Assembly: GCF_900104175.1 (NCBI RefSeq)
Contig: NZ_FNIX01000001.1
Span: 248,001 to 312,000, forward strand
Direction: 5' to 3'
DNA: 64,000 nt
Source: Lentzea jiangxiensis
GTDB lineage: Bacteria; Actinomycetota; Actinomycetes; Mycobacteriales; Pseudonocardiaceae
Shown here piece by piece: positions 24,388-35,977 of this stretch. Position 1 is the first letter of the stretch. Each line of letters starts with the position of its first letter. The notes below the pieces were generated by a model that worked only from the letters and a program-made list of their open reading frames with translations, was not told where the DNA came from and did not search any database. The translations under genes and the position numbers were made by a program.

Positions 24388-25473
24388 ATGGCCCGTTCAG
24401 AAGTTGTCGTCGACCTAGGCGCGCTGCGGCACAACGTCGCCTTGCTCGCCGGCCTCGCACCGTCCTCCGAGACCATGGCCGTCGTCAAGGCGGACGGCTA
24501 CGGCCACGGCGCCGTCGAGGTCGCCAGGGCCGCGCTCGAAGCGGGCGCCACGTGGCTCGGTTCGTGCAGCACGCAGGAAGCCCTCGCGCTGCGCGCGGCC
24601 GGCATCCAGGCGCCGATCCTCGCCTGGCTCGACGCGCCGGACGAGGACCTGGCGGCCGGGCTGGCCGCGGACGTCGACATGGGCGTCTCCTCGCTGTCGG
24701 ACCTGCGCCGGATCGAGCAGGCCGCCGAGGAGGCCGACGCGCGGCCGCGGCTGCACCTGAAGATCGACACCGGTCTGAGCCGCAACGGCTGCCAGCCGCG
24801 GGACTGGCCCGCGCTCGTCGACGCCGCGAAGAAGCACGAGGTCGTGGCCATCTGGTCGCACCTCGCGTCCGCCGACGAGATCGGCGACCCGTCCATCGAC
24901 CTGCAGGCCAAGCGGTTCGACGACGCCTACGAGGTGGCGAGGGCGGCGGGGCTCGACCCGTTGCGGCATATCGCGAACTCCGCGGCCCTGCTGACGAGGC
25001 CCGACCTGCACTTCGACCTGGTCAGGCCGGGTATCGCGATCTACGGGCTGAACCCCGTGCCGACGGACCACGACCTCCGGCCGGTCATGAGCTTCCGGTC
25101 GCACGTGGCTCTCACGAAACGTATCCCCGCAGGTGAGTCCGTGTCCTACGGGATGACGTGGACCGCGCGGAGGGACACGACGCTGGCACTGGTGCCCGCC
25201 GGGTACGCGGACGGTGTCCCGAGGGCGCTCTCCGGCCGGATGGAGGTGCTCCTGGACGGGAGGCGCCGTCCGGTGGTCGGCCGTGTCTGCATGGACCAGA
25301 TCGTCGTGAGCTGCGAGGACGACGAGGTGCGGGAGGGTGCCGAGGTCGTCCTGTTCGGCGACGGGAGCCGGGGGGAGCCGACGGCGACGGAGTGGGCGGA
25401 GCTGACCGGGACGATCGACTACGAGATCGTCTGCGGGATGTACCGGCCGCGGGTGCGGAGGATCTACACGTGA
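24388..25473 (+). CDS. alr: Alanine racemase
   Basis: The 361-residue PLP enzyme makes D-alanine for peptidoglycan. The PLP-binding Lys34 is in AVVKADGYGHG and the opposite catalytic base Tyr254 is in SYGMTW. The CMDQ block and C-terminal YEIVCGM are conserved. ATG 24388 is the natural start. It overlaps the next hydrolase gene by GTGA. The order alr-hydrolase-tsaE-tsaB-rimI-tsaD is conserved in actinobacteria. Confidence 0.97.
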   Translation: MARSEVVVDLGALRHNVALLAGLAPSSETMAVVKADGYGHGAVEVARAALEAGATWLGSCSTQEALALRAAGIQAPILAWLDAPDEDLAAGLAADVDMGVSSLSDLRRIEQAAEEADARPRLHLKIDTGLSRNGCQPRDWPALVDAAKKHEVVAIWSHLASADEIGDPSIDLQAKRFDDAYEVARAAGLDPLRHIANSAALLTRPDLHFDLVRPGIAIYGLNPVPTDHDLRPVMSFRSHVALTKRIPAGESVSYGMTWTARRDTTLALVPAGYADGVPRALSGRMEVLLDGRRRPVVGRVCMDQIVVSCEDDEVREGAEVVLFGDGSRGEPTATEWAELTGTIDYEIVCGMYRPRVRRIYT

Positions 25474-26567
25474 AGCCGGTGTGGAAGGTCGTCGGGTGGG
25501 TCGGTGGCGCGCTCGGCGCCGCCGTCGCCGGTGCGGCCGTGGCGCAGACGGCGAAGGTCTCGCACGAGCGCAAGACGGCGTCCGACAGCTTCGCCGAGGA
25601 GCCGCTCGGGCGGCTGCGGCCCGACCGCGAGTCGACCGTGGCCGCCGAGGACGGCGTGCCGATCTCCGTCGAGGAGGTCGACCCCGCGGACGGCGGCGAG
25701 CCGGACATCACCGTCGTGCTGGTGCACGGGTTCGCGCTGGACCGCCGCTGCTGGCACTTCCAGCGCCGCGACCTCGCCGAACTGCTCGACCCGCGGGTCC
25801 ACCAGGTGCTCTACGACCAGCGCAGCCACGGCCGGTCCGGGCGCTCGTCGCGCGAGAACAGCACGATCGACCAACTCGCGCTCGACCTCGACTCGGTGAT
25901 CCGCGCGGTCGTGCCGGAGGGCCCGCTGGTGCTCGTCGGCCACTCCATGGGCGGCATGACGATCATGGCGCTGGCCGAGAAGCACCCGGAGCTCTTCGAG
26001 GAACGGGTGCTCGGCGTCGCGCTGGTCGGCACGGCCGCCGGTGCCGTCGGTGGCGCGGGGCTGTCGAAGTCCGTGCTGTCGCGGTACAACCCGGTGACGC
26101 TCGGAGTCGGCCGGCTCGCGAGCGTGCAACCCGGACTCGTCGAGTGGGTGCGCAAGAGCGCGAAGAGCCTCACGTGGAGCGGCATCCGCCTGGGGGCGTT
26201 CGGCGACCGCGGGGTCGCTCCGTCCCTTGTGGACCTGATGGAGCAGATGATCAGCGGGACCGCGGTGAAGGTGCTCACCGAGTTCCTCGAGACCCTCGGC
26301 ACGCACGACCGCTACAAGGCGCTGGCGGGTCTGCGGCACTGCGAGGTGCTGATCCTGGGCGGCGACGCGGACAAGCTCACGCCGTTCTCGCACGCCGAGC
26401 GGATGGCCGAGGAGATGCCGCACGCCACGCTCGTCCGGGCCCCCGGTGCCGGGCACATGGTGATGATGGAGCAGGCTGACCTCGTCAACGACCACCTGGT
26501 CGCGCTCGTCGAACGCTGCGCGGCCGATCGCGGAGAGAGTCGGAAGAAGTGGTGGCGCCGAGCGTGA
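25470..26567 (+). CDS. Alpha/beta fold hydrolase with N-terminal membrane anchor
   Basis: The 365-residue protein opens at GTG 25470 inside the alr stop. A Gly/Ala/Val-rich helix at 5-25 should anchor it to the membrane. The hydrolase core begins near residue 85 with VLVHGFALDRR, then YDQRSHGRS, nucleophile elbow VGHSMGGM, an acid in GGDADKLTP and the catalytic His in GAGHMVMM. It is conserved between alr and tsaE in actinobacteria, where its substrate is not established. Confidence 0.85.
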   Translation: MKPVWKVVGWVGGALGAAVAGAAVAQTAKVSHERKTASDSFAEEPLGRLRPDRESTVAAEDGVPISVEEVDPADGGEPDITVVLVHGFALDRRCWHFQRRDLAELLDPRVHQVLYDQRSHGRSGRSSRENSTIDQLALDLDSVIRAVVPEGPLVLVGHSMGGMTIMALAEKHPELFEERVLGVALVGTAAGAVGGAGLSKSVLSRYNPVTLGVGRLASVQPGLVEWVRKSAKSLTWSGIRLGAFGDRGVAPSLVDLMEQMISGTAVKVLTEFLETLGTHDRYKALAGLRHCEVLILGGDADKLTPFSHAERMAEEMPHATLVRAPGAGHMVMMEQADLVNDHLVALVERCAADRGESRKKWWRRA

Positions 26568-27022
26568 AGACCGTCGAACTGCCCTTGGTGGAGGACACCG
26601 AGGAGTTCGGCCGCAAGCTGGGTGAAGTCGTCCGCGCGGGTGACCTGGTGCTCCTCGCGGGGCCCTTGGGCGCGGGGAAGACGGCGTTCGTGCGCGGTCT
26701 GGCGCGCGGCATGGGCGTGCGGGGCCGGGTGTCCTCGCCGACGTTCGTCGTCGCCCGCGTGCACGAGCCGGAGCAGGAGGGCGGCGTGCGGCTGGTGCAC
26801 GTCGACGCGTACCGGCTCGGGGGTCACCTGGACGAGCTGGACGACCTCGACCTCGACACCGAGCTGGTCGACGCCGTCGTCGCCGTCGAGTGGGGCGAGG
26901 GCGTCGCGGAACGCCTGAACGAAGATCATCTCCTGATCCGCCTCGAACGCGGGATCGACGACGTTCGCACAGCTCAGCTGGTGCCGCACGGCGAATGGGC
27001 GGACCGCACCCTTCCGGTGTGA
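26549..27022 (+). CDS. tsaE: tRNA threonylcarbamoyladenosine biosynthesis ATPase TsaE
   Basis: The 157-residue P-loop protein has AGPLGAGKTAFVRGLA, the SPTFVVAR switch, HVDAYRL and a VAVEWGEG Walker B. TsaE partners TsaB/TsaD in making t6A37 of ANN-decoding tRNAs. GTG 26549 overlaps the hydrolase by 19 nt; another GTG at 26564 overlaps its stop by GTGA and is also possible. tsaB follows after an unusual 343-bp gap. Confidence 0.95.
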   Translation: MVAPSVKTVELPLVEDTEEFGRKLGEVVRAGDLVLLAGPLGAGKTAFVRGLARGMGVRGRVSSPTFVVARVHEPEQEGGVRLVHVDAYRLGGHLDELDDLDLDTELVDAVVAVEWGEGVAERLNEDHLLIRLERGIDDVRTAQLVPHGEWADRTLPV

Positions 27023-27365
27023 AACCGGTCGGCCGATGGGGTGGAGTCCGTTGAGGACGGAGCGCTCCGGGCCGATGCGATCCGCACGACCCAGAAGACA
27101 CCTTCGCGACCGCGGTCGTCGGTGGCGCGCTGCTCGCGGTCGTCCGTCGCCTGCAACGGGAACACCTCCGGCGGATGAGCCCGGAGGGTCGCGGGGATGG
27201 CCGAACGAGCCCGTCGGCCATCCCCGGCGGCAGGCGGCTGAGGGACGTGGTCGGCTGACGGCTCCGGCGCTTCACCCGCTCCGGTGAACCTGGAACCGGG
27301 GTCGTACGCCTGCCTCGCGGACGCACGGCGAGTGCGGTTCGGCACACGTACTACCCTGGACAATC
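27023..27365. other. Gap between tsaE and tsaB with a 12-bp hairpin
   Basis: No supported gene lies here; open frames on both strands lack RBS and family features. GGGGATGGCCGA (27193-27204) pairs perfectly with TCGGCCATCCCC (27214-27225), a likely terminator for the alr-tsaE transcript. A separate promoter for tsaB-rimI-tsaD should lie at about 27290-27360. Confidence 0.6.
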
Positions 27366-28046
27366 GTGCTAGTGCTCGCCGTCGACACGGCCACCCCCGC
27401 AGTCACCGCCGGTGTGGTCGAACTCGCGCCCGATTCGCCGCCGCGCCTGCTCGCGAAGCGGGTGACGCTCAACGCCAAGGCGCACGGCGAACTGCTCACC
27501 CCCCACATCAGCGACGCGCTCGCGGAAGCCGGCAAGAGCTACGCCGACCTCGACGCGATCGTCGTCGGCGCCGGTCCCGGCCCGTTCACCGGCCTGCGGG
27601 TGGGCCTCGCCACCGCCGCCGCGCTCGGCCAGGCGCTCAACCGCCCGGTCTACCCGGTCGCCACCCCCGACGCCATCGCGCGGGACGCGGCCAGCGGTCG
27701 CCCGCTGCTCGTCGCGACCGACGCGCGGCGCAAGGAGGTCTACTGGGCCGCGTACGACGCCGCCGGTCGCCGCACGGACGGCCCGCACGTCGAGCGCCCG
27801 CAGGACCTCGCCGGGAAGCTGCCCGCGATGGGCGTGCGCCAGGCCACCGGTGAGGGTGCCGAGATCTACGCCGAGGTCCTCGGCTTGGAGCTGCTCCAAG
27901 CGAAGCACCCGAGCCCCGAGGGCCTGGTCGCCGCCGCGGCCGCCGAGGTGCTCGCGAAGGCCCGCCCGGCCGCGCTCACCCCGCTCTACCTGCGCCGCCC
28001 CGACGCCGTGGAGCCCACCGGGCGCAAGCGGGTGACCAGGGCATGA
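27366..28046 (+). CDS. tsaB: tRNA t6A biosynthesis protein TsaB
   Basis: The 226-residue ASKHA-fold protein begins MLVLAVDTATPAVTAGVV at GTG 27366 and has GAGPGPFTGLRVGL, the TsaB signature. It forms the core of the TsaBDE complex with TsaD. It overlaps rimI by ATGA, showing coupling. It lacks the metal-binding histidines of TsaD, as expected. Confidence 0.95.
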   Translation: MLVLAVDTATPAVTAGVVELAPDSPPRLLAKRVTLNAKAHGELLTPHISDALAEAGKSYADLDAIVVGAGPGPFTGLRVGLATAAALGQALNRPVYPVATPDAIARDAASGRPLLVATDARRKEVYWAAYDAAGRRTDGPHVERPQDLAGKLPAMGVRQATGEGAEIYAEVLGLELLQAKHPSPEGLVAAAAAEVLAKARPAALTPLYLRRPDAVEPTGRKRVTRA

Positions 28047-28501
28047 CCACCGGCACCGTCGCGCTCGCGCCTCTGCAGCACGCCGACGTGCCCGCGTGCC
28101 ACGAGATCGAGGTGGCGTTGTTCCCCGGCGAGGACCCGTGGAGCGAGGACGCGTTCCACAGCGAGCTGAACAACGGCAACTACTACCGCGGTGCGTACGC
28201 GGACGACGAGCTGATCGGCTACGCCGGGCTCGCCGCCAGCGCGTACGAGGCCAGCATCCACACGATCGCCGTGGCCGGGCACTGGCAGGGCAGGGGCGTC
28301 GGCAAGATGCTGCTGCGCGACCTGCTCGCCCGCGTCGACGAGATCGGCGTGCCGGTCTTCCTCGAGGTCCGCACGGACAACGAGCCCGCGATCGCCCTGT
28401 ACAAGGCGCACGGCTTCGAGCAACTCGGCCTGCGCCGCCGCTACTACCAGCCGTCGGGTGCCGACGCGTACACGATGGGAAGGCCTGCTCAAAGTGTCTG
28501 A
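28043..28501 (+). CDS. rimI: Ribosomal-protein-alanine N-acetyltransferase RimI
   Basis: The 152-residue GNAT has the acetyl-CoA loop [11 protein letters not shown] and the [13 protein letters not shown] motif. It is expected to acetylate the N-terminus of S18 and perhaps other proteins. ATG 28043 overlaps tsaB and its end overlaps tsaD by 8 nt, so tsaB-rimI-tsaD is one tightly packed unit, as in many bacteria. Confidence 0.94.
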   Translation: MTTGTVALAPLQHADVPACHEIEVALFPGEDPWSEDAFHSELNNGNYYRGAYADDELIGYAGLAASAYEASIHTIAVAGHWQGRGVGKMLLRDLLARVDEIGVPVFLEVRTDNEPAIALYKAHGFEQLGLRRRYYQPSGADAYTMGRPAQSV

Positions 28502-29549
28502 CCGCCTGATCCTCGGCATCGAGAGCTCGTGCGACGAGACGGGCTTCGGCATCGTCCGCCTCGGTCCGGACGGCTCGCTCGAACTGCTCGCCGACGAGGT
28601 CGCCTCCAGCGTCGAGGAGCACGCCCGCTTCGGCGGCGTCGTGCCCGAGGTCGCCTCCCGCGCCCACCTCGAAGCCCTCGTCCCGACCCTGCGCCGCGCA
28701 CTGGACACGGCGAAGGTCGAGCTCTCCCAGATCCACTCGATCGCCGTCACCGCGGGCCCCGGTCTCGCCGGCGCGCTGCTGGTCGGCGTGTCCGCGGCGA
28801 AGGCGTACGCCGCCGCGCTCGGCAAGCCGCTCTACGGCGTGAACCACCTCGCGGGCCACGTGGCCGCCGACACGCTGCAGCACGGCCCGTTGCCGCAGCG
28901 CTGCCTCGCGCTGCTGGTCTCCGGCGGCCACTCGCAGCTGCTGCTGGTCGAGGGCGGTCTCGCGAACTCGATCACCGAGATCGGCTCGACCGTCGACGAC
29001 GCCGCGGGTGAGGCGTACGACAAGGTCGCGCGGCTGCTCGACCTGCCCTACCCCGGCGGCCCGCCCATCGACAAGCTCGCCAAGCAGGGCAACGGGTGCG
29101 CGATCGCGTTCCCGCGCGGCCTGACGGGCCCGCGCGACGCGAAGTACGACTTCTCGTTCTCCGGCCTCAAGACCTCGGTCGCCCGCTGGGTCGAACGCGC
29201 CGAACGGGCCGGCGAGGAGATCCCGCTGGCCGACGTCGCCGCGTCGTTCCAGGAGGCGGTCGCGGACGTGCTCACCGCGAAGGCGATCCGCGCCGCGAAG
29301 GACCTGGACGTCGGCACGCTCGTCATCTCCGGCGGCGTCGCGGCGAACTCGCGGCTGAGCGGTCTGGCCGCCGAGAGGTGCGCGGAGGCCGGCATCGAGC
29401 TGCGCGTGCCGAGGCCGCGGCTGTGCACCGACAACGGCGCCATGATCGCCGCGCTCGGCGCCCACCTCGTCGCGGCGGGCGCGAAGCCGTCGCCCCTGGA
29501 CCTCTCCACGACGCCCGGTCTGCCCGTCGGCACGGTGCAGATACTCTGA
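28494..29549 (+). CDS. tsaD: tRNA threonylcarbamoyltransferase TsaD
   Basis: The 351-residue enzyme transfers threonylcarbamoyl to A37. GTG 28494 gives (M)[16 protein letters not shown], the family start; the frame upstream of it lies in rimI. The metal-binding pair is in NHLAGH, with [21 protein letters not shown] and the late CTDNGAM Asp. Function and start are secure. Confidence 0.97.
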   Translation: MSDRLILGIESSCDETGFGIVRLGPDGSLELLADEVASSVEEHARFGGVVPEVASRAHLEALVPTLRRALDTAKVELSQIHSIAVTAGPGLAGALLVGVSAAKAYAAALGKPLYGVNHLAGHVAADTLQHGPLPQRCLALLVSGGHSQLLLVEGGLANSITEIGSTVDDAAGEAYDKVARLLDLPYPGGPPIDKLAKQGNGCAIAFPRGLTGPRDAKYDFSFSGLKTSVARWVERAERAGEEIPLADVAASFQEAVADVLTAKAIRAAKDLDVGTLVISGGVAANSRLSGLAAERCAEAGIELRVPRPRLCTDNGAMIAALGAHLVAAGAKPSPLDLSTTPGLPVGTVQIL

Positions 29550-29586
29550 GCCCATTCCTGGGCGGACTTGAATCTTGGAGTAAGCG

Positions 29587-30570
29587 GTGAGCGCTGAACC
29601 CATGCGCACGATCACGTACCTGTTCCCGATCTACAACGAGGGCGGGAACATCGATCTGCTGCACAAGACGGTGTCCGAGGTCGTCAAGCCGCTCGAGGAC
29701 CGGTACCGGGTCAACTTCATCTACGTCAACGACGGCAGCCGCGACAACTCGCTGGAACTGCTCAACGCCGTCGCCGACGCGGACGACCGGGTCACCGTCA
29801 TCGACCTGGCGCGCAACTTCGGTCACCAGCTCGCCGTGACCGCGGGGCTCGACCTCGCGGACGCCGACGCCGTGATCATCATGGACAGCGACATGCAGGA
29901 CCCGCCCGCGGTCAGCCTCGAGCTGATCGAGAAGTGGGAGCAGGGCTACCACGTCGTCTACGCGCAGCGCCGCTCACGCCAGGACACGGCGTTCAAGAAG
30001 GCCACCGCGCGGGCGTTCTACTGGTTCCTGCGCAAGGTCGCCGAGATCGACATCCCGGAGAACACCGGCGACTTCCGCCTCGTCGACCGCAAGGTCGTCG
30101 AGGAGCTGCGCAAGTTCCGCGAGCACAACAGGTTCCTGCGCGGCCTGGTGAGCTTCATCGGCTTCAAGCAGACCGCCGTGCAGTTCGACCGCGACAAGCG
30201 CCACGCGGGCGTCACCGGCTACCCGCTGCGCAAGATGCTGCGGTTCGCCGCGGACGGCATCGTCGGCTTCTCCGCCGCCCCGCTGAAGCTGATCTCGAAG
30301 GTCGGCTACTTCATCTCGGCCCTCGCGTTCCTCGGCATCTGCTACGTCGTCGGCGTGAAGCTGTTCCTGCCGGCCACCGCCGTGCCCGGCTGGGCGTTCA
30401 TCACCAGCGCCGTCTTCTTCCTCGGCGGCATCCAGCTGATCATGCTCGGGGTGCTCGGCAGCTACATCGGCCGCATCTACACCGAGGTGCAGGCCCGCCC
30501 GCTCTACAGCGTGGCGTCGGTGCGCACCGCGACCCCGGTGCCGAACGACGCCAGGGCGCTCGCGTCGTGA
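29587..30570 (+). CDS. Polyprenyl-phosphate glycosyltransferase, GT2 (GtrB/DPM1-like)
   Basis: The 327-residue protein starts at GTG 29587. The GT-A domain has FPIYNEGGN, YVNDGSRDNS, the DSDMQDPP metal motif and NTGDFRLVDR, as in polyprenyl-phosphate glucosyl/mannosyl transferases. Two C-terminal membrane helices (about 235-262 and 265-295) follow. It should load a sugar from a nucleotide donor onto a lipid phosphate on the inner membrane face. The following GtrA-type flippase candidate (GTGA overlap) and a membrane glycosyltransferase complete a three-step module. Confidence 0.9.
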   Translation: MSAEPMRTITYLFPIYNEGGNIDLLHKTVSEVVKPLEDRYRVNFIYVNDGSRDNSLELLNAVADADDRVTVIDLARNFGHQLAVTAGLDLADADAVIIMDSDMQDPPAVSLELIEKWEQGYHVVYAQRRSRQDTAFKKATARAFYWFLRKVAEIDIPENTGDFRLVDRKVVEELRKFREHNRFLRGLVSFIGFKQTAVQFDRDKRHAGVTGYPLRKMLRFAADGIVGFSAAPLKLISKVGYFISALAFLGICYVVGVKLFLPATAVPGWAFITSAVFFLGGIQLIMLGVLGSYIGRIYTEVQARPLYSVASVRTATPVPNDARALAS

Positions 30571-31001
30571 AGAAGCTGCTGAACGCCCAGCAGCTCCGCT
30601 TCGGTCTGGTCGGCATCGGCAACACCCTGGTCGACCTGGTCGGCTACACGGTGCTGTTCGCGCTCGGCACCCCGCTCGTGATCGCGAACCTGATCTCGAC
30701 CACGACGGGCATGGCGCTCAGCTTCACGCTCAACCGCAGCTTCACGTTCCGCGCTGCAGGCGGGGGAGCCGTCCGGCAGGTCGTGCTGTTCGTGCTGGTC
30801 ACGGGCATCGGGCTGTGGGGCATCCAGCCGCTGGTGATCCTCCTGACCCGCGGGGTGTTCGCGGGTCTGCCCGAGACGCTCGCCATCGCGGCGCCCAAGT
30901 TCGCGGGCATCTGCGTCGCCCTCGTCTGGAACTACGCGCTGTACAGCCGGCTGGTGTTCCGGCCGGCGGCAGAGCCCGCAAAGGAACCCGTTCATGACTG
31001 A
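30567..31001 (+). CDS. GtrA family membrane protein (putative lipid-linked sugar flippase)
   Basis: The 144-residue protein has four membrane helices and the GtrA hallmarks QLRFGLVGIGNTLVD and FTLNRSFTFR. Its start GTG 30567 sits in the stop of the GT2 gene. GtrA proteins are thought to flip polyprenyl-phosphate sugars to the outer face. It overlaps the next gene by 8 nt. Confidence 0.9.
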   Translation: MKKLLNAQQLRFGLVGIGNTLVDLVGYTVLFALGTPLVIANLISTTTGMALSFTLNRSFTFRAAGGGAVRQVVLFVLVTGIGLWGIQPLVILLTRGVFAGLPETLAIAAPKFAGICVALVWNYALYSRLVFRPAAEPAKEPVHD

Positions 31002-32247
31002 CACCGCGATCCGCGAGCCGGAGGTCGTCGCCGGCGGGGCGTCCCGACCCGCTCCCCGGTGGAAGACCGCGCTGACGGGCGACTTCGCCAAGGTCTTCCT
31101 GCTGGTCTTCGCCTGGCAGGTCTTCATGACCGTGCTCGGGCGCGTGCTCGAACCACTGCTGCCGATCTTCGAGGGCACGCCGCCCTCGTCCCGCTCGGTC
31201 GACACGCTGCTGTCGCACACGCACCGCTGGGACGCGGAGAACTTCACCGGCATCGCCGAGGGCACCGCGTACCAGAACGTCCCGACCTCGCAGGCGTTCT
31301 ACCCGGTCTTCCCGCTGTTCGTGTGGCTCGTGAAGATGGTGTTCCTCGGCAAGATCGGCACGCTGGTCGCGGGCATCATCGTCAACACGGTCGCCACGTG
31401 GCTGGGTGCCGTGGCCCTGCTCAAGATCGCCAGGAACTTCCTGACGGGCGAGCGCGCGCCGTGGCTCGTCGTGATGGCGATGCTGACGTGGCCGTCGGCG
31501 TACTTCCTGCACGCGTTCTACAGCGAGGCCGTGTTCATCGCGCTCGGCCTGTGGGCGTACCTCTTCGCGCTGCGCAGGCAGTGGGTCTTCATGGGCCTGT
31601 GCCTGATGCCGCTGACCGGCGTGCGCATCACCGCGGTGCTGTTCGTCGGCCTGTGCTTCCTCGAGTTCTGGCGCAGCAAGGACTGGAAGCTCCGCGGTCT
31701 GCTGTCGTGGCACCTGCTGTGGTTCCCCGCGAGCGCCGTCGGCTTCCTGGGCTTCGCGCTGTACCTGAAGGTCCTGGTCGGCGACCCGCTCGGCATGACG
31801 TCGGCGTACGAGAAGGCCCCGGCCTGGTCGTACCACCAGTTCACGCCGAACATCCCCGGGACGCTCTGGAACGAGCTCCTGATGAGCATCAACACCCTGA
31901 CGAAGCCGGCCGACCTGAACACGTGGAACCTCACGAACCACGTGGTGCCGCTGGCCGGCATCGTCCTGCTGATCGCCGGATCGGCCTACCTGCTGGCGCA
32001 GCGCCGGGGTGACCTGGTGCCCGTGGGCCTCTTCGGCGTCGCGTCGCTGATCATGCTCACGCTGAACGGCAACCTGGTGTCGGTGCACCGCTACCTGCTG
32101 CCGTGCTTCGGCATCTACCTGGCGCTGGTGCTGCTCGGCCAGCGCGTCGCCGCGCTCAAGCCCGCGGTGTACGTGGTCATCTACGCGGGCCTGGTCACCC
32201 AGACCCTGATGTACATGATGTTCGTGTCCGGCAACTGGTCCGGCTGA
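30994..32247 (+). CDS. Polytopic glycosyltransferase, PIG-V/GT-C-like
   Basis: The 417-residue protein has about nine membrane helices and a first outer loop with HRWDAENFTGIAEGTAY, like the RWD/E motif of GPI-mannosyltransferase-II-like GT-C enzymes. Later blocks AFYPVFPLF and FYSEAVF also fit that family. It would use the lipid-linked sugar supplied by the two upstream genes to glycosylate an outer-face acceptor; the acceptor is unknown. It ends 3 nt before the convergent phosphatase gene. Confidence 0.82.
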   Translation: MTDTAIREPEVVAGGASRPAPRWKTALTGDFAKVFLLVFAWQVFMTVLGRVLEPLLPIFEGTPPSSRSVDTLLSHTHRWDAENFTGIAEGTAYQNVPTSQAFYPVFPLFVWLVKMVFLGKIGTLVAGIIVNTVATWLGAVALLKIARNFLTGERAPWLVVMAMLTWPSAYFLHAFYSEAVFIALGLWAYLFALRRQWVFMGLCLMPLTGVRITAVLFVGLCFLEFWRSKDWKLRGLLSWHLLWFPASAVGFLGFALYLKVLVGDPLGMTSAYEKAPAWSYHQFTPNIPGTLWNELLMSINTLTKPADLNTWNLTNHVVPLAGIVLLIAGSAYLLAQRRGDLVPVGLFGVASLIMLTLNGNLVSVHRYLLPCFGIYLALVLLGQRVAALKPAVYVVIYAGLVTQTLMYMMFVSGNWSG

Positions 32248-32250
32248 GCC

Positions 32251-33756
32251 CTACAGCTCGTTGAGGCCCGGCCTCCCGTCCTCCACCACGAAAGACGCCT
32301 TGGTGGAGACCGGGGAGCCGGGCCTCGTCACGTGGTCGAGGCCGCGGAAGTCCGTGCGCAGCTCATCGGGCGTGAACCTCGTGAGCGTGTAGCCCCGCCG
32401 GTTGTTGAAGTACTTCACGTGGGGGTTCTCGCGCAGCCACAGCGGTGTCTCGGCGTACTCCTCCGACCCGTCGCCACCGGCTGTGATCGACGTGGTGACC
32501 AGTTCCGTCGCGAGGGTCCTCGACGACGGGTCGCTCCAGCGCTCCTTGACCTCCGCGCCCCACGCCGCGTGCACGTCGCCGGTCAGCACGACCGGGTTCC
32601 GCACGTTCGCGAACTCCGCCACCACCCGGTCCCGGTCGGCGACGTAGCCGTCCCACGCGTCGAGCAGGAACTTGTCGACCTCGCCGGGGATGTAGTCGTA
32701 CTGCGAGAAGAACACCTGCTGTCCGAGCACGTCCCAGCGCGCCCGCGAGCCCCGCAGGCCCTCGAACAGCCACTCCTCCTGCGCGGCCCCGAGCATCGTG
32801 CGCTCCGGCTCCAGCCGTTCGGGGCAGAGCTGCAGCCCGTCACCGCAGGCCTGGTCGGTGCGGTACTGGCGGGTGTCGAGCATGTGGAACGTGGTCAGCG
32901 CGCCCCACCGGACCCGCCGGTACAGCCTTGATGACCTGCGCAGAGGCATGTTCTCGTAGTAGGCCTGGATCGCCGCGGCCCGGCGGGCGGGGAAGTCCGG
33001 CTGCGGCTTGTCGGGCAGCAGTCCTGCCCAGTTGTTGTCGATCTCGTGGTCGTCCCAGATGACCGTCCACGGCGCCACGGCGTGCGCGGCCTGCAGGTCG
33101 GGGTCGGTCTTGTACTGGGCCTGCCGCCGCCGGTAGCCGGCGAGCGTCACGGTGGTCGGACCCTCGACGTGCCGGACGTTGCCGCTCGGGGCGACGTGGA
33201 TGCCGCTCTCGTACTCGTAGGTGTAGTCGCCGAGGTGCAGGACGAGGTCGGGTTCGTCCTCGGCCATGCGCTTGTAGGCCGTGAAGTAGCCGTGCTCGTA
33301 CTGCGCGCACGACGCGAAGGCCATCGTCAGCGGTACCCGCAGGGCGTTCGGAGAGGGCGTTGTGCGCGTACGGCCCGTCCGCGAGAGATGGTTGAGGGCT
33401 CTGAAGCGGTAGAAGTACTCGCGACCGGGCTCCAGCCCGGTGAGCTCCACGTGGACGCTGTGCGCCTCCTCCGGTCGAGCCGTGGTGGAGCCGTGTCGCA
33501 CGATCCGGGTGAATCGTTCGTCGTGGGCGACCTGCCACTCGACGTCGACCGGACGTGCCGGCATGCCTCCCAGGCCGTCGTCGGCGAGGGGCTGAGGGGC
33601 CAGTCGTGTCCACAGGACCACCCCGTCGGGTGTCGGGTCGCCCGAGGCCACACCGAGTGTGAAAGGGTCGCCGGGACGCGCCGAGTCGGCGGCCGAGAAA
33701 GCTGTGACTCCTGCCACGCCTGCGAGCAGCAGCGTTCGGCGCGTCAACGGGGACAT
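32251..33756 (-). CDS. phoD: PhoD-family alkaline phosphatase/phosphodiesterase, Tat-exported
   Basis: The 501-residue protein begins [16 protein letters not shown], a twin-arginine signal, and has an N-terminal fibronectin-like PhoD_N domain (about 30-125). Metal-binding motifs of the PhoD fold follow: [30 protein letters not shown] and LTGDVHAAW. It is an exported calcium/iron phosphodiesterase that releases phosphate from esters or teichoic acids. It is divergent from groES. Confidence 0.92.
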   Translation of the reverse strand: MSPLTRRTLLLAGVAGVTAFSAADSARPGDPFTLGVASGDPTPDGVVLWTRLAPQPLADDGLGGMPARPVDVEWQVAHDERFTRIVRHGSTTARPEEAHSVHVELTGLEPGREYFYRFRALNHLSRTGRTRTTPSPNALRVPLTMAFASCAQYEHGYFTAYKRMAEDEPDLVLHLGDYTYEYESGIHVAPSGNVRHVEGPTTVTLAGYRRRQAQYKTDPDLQAAHAVAPWTVIWDDHEIDNNWAGLLPDKPQPDFPARRAAAIQAYYENMPLRRSSRLYRRVRWGALTTFHMLDTRQYRTDQACGDGLQLCPERLEPERTMLGAAQEEWLFEGLRGSRARWDVLGQQVFFSQYDYIPGEVDKFLLDAWDGYVADRDRVVAEFANVRNPVVLTGDVHAAWGAEVKERWSDPSSRTLATELVTTSITAGGDGSEEYAETPLWLRENPHVKYFNNRRGYTLTRFTPDELRTDFRGLDHVTRPGSPVSTKASFVVEDGRPGLNEL

Positions 33757-33807
33757 GCCTTGAACACGCTCCCGGATGGTGATCGGTTCGGGGGGCGCGT
33801 TGAAGCC

Positions 33808-33834
33808 TTGGCACTCTCATGGGTAGAGTGCCAA
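33808..33834. promoter_or_regulatory. CIRCE operator (HrcA site) of groES
   Basis: TTGGCACTC (33808-33816), 9 nt, GAGTGCCAA (33826-33834) is a perfect inverted repeat matching the actinobacterial CIRCE element, 94 bp before groES. HrcA binding there would repress groES-groEL1 until heat shock. Confidence 0.93.
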
Positions 33835-33927
33835 TTGCACGGCACCAGCACCGCCCCGACCCCCGCGACGGCGGGGTGGCAGGAGCCGTTAATTCGAACC
33901 TGCCAACGACCCGTGGAGGTCATCCCG

Positions 33928-34221
33928 GTGAGCGTGAACATCAAGCCGCTCGAGGACAAGATCGTCGTTCAGGCCTCCGAGGCCGAGACGACCACTGCCT
34001 CCGGCCTCGTGATCCCGGACACCGCGAAGGAGAAGCCCCAGGAGGGCAAGGTCCTCGCGGTGGGCCCCGGTCGCATCGACGACAAGGGCAACCGCGTCCC
34101 GCTGGACGTCGCCGTCGGCGACGTCGTCATCTACTCGAAGTACGGCGGCACCGAGGTCAAGTACAACGGCGAGGAGTACCTGATCCTCTCCGCCCGCGAC
34201 GTGCTGGCCGTCGTCAACTAA
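33928..34221 (+). CDS. groES: Co-chaperonin GroES
   Basis: The 97-residue 10-kDa chaperonin starts at GTG 33928 with GGAGG upstream ([14 protein letters not shown]). The mobile loop region [19 protein letters not shown] and the C-terminal [11 protein letters not shown] are conserved. It forms the lid of the GroEL cage. Longer in-frame upstream codons are not coding. Confidence 0.98.
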   Translation: MSVNIKPLEDKIVVQASEAETTTASGLVIPDTAKEKPQEGKVLAVGPGRIDDKGNRVPLDVAVGDVVIYSKYGGTEVKYNGEEYLILSARDVLAVVN

Positions 34222-34242
34222 GACGCTCGGCTGTCATGCCTG

Positions 34243-34277
34243 ACGCCCCGGCGCCCCATCCGGGGCTTCCGGGGCGT
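34243..34277 (+). terminator. Hairpin between groES and groEL1
   Basis: ACGCCCCGG (34243-34251) pairs with CCGGGGCGT (34269-34277) and is followed by TTC. It could partly terminate transcription or stabilise a processed groES message. Confidence 0.6.
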
Positions 34278-34302
34278 TTCGCTACTTGGAGAGAGGCTTT
34301 AG

Positions 34303-35934
<1,632 letters not shown>

Positions 35935-35977
35935 GTTCTCGCGAAGCTCTGCCGCGTGCAGCTTCTGAGGACGAACG

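Noticed and set aside
27036..27287. Small open frame between tsaE and tsaB
   Set aside because: Arg/Gly/Pro-rich shadow-like composition, spans a terminator hairpin, no RBS.
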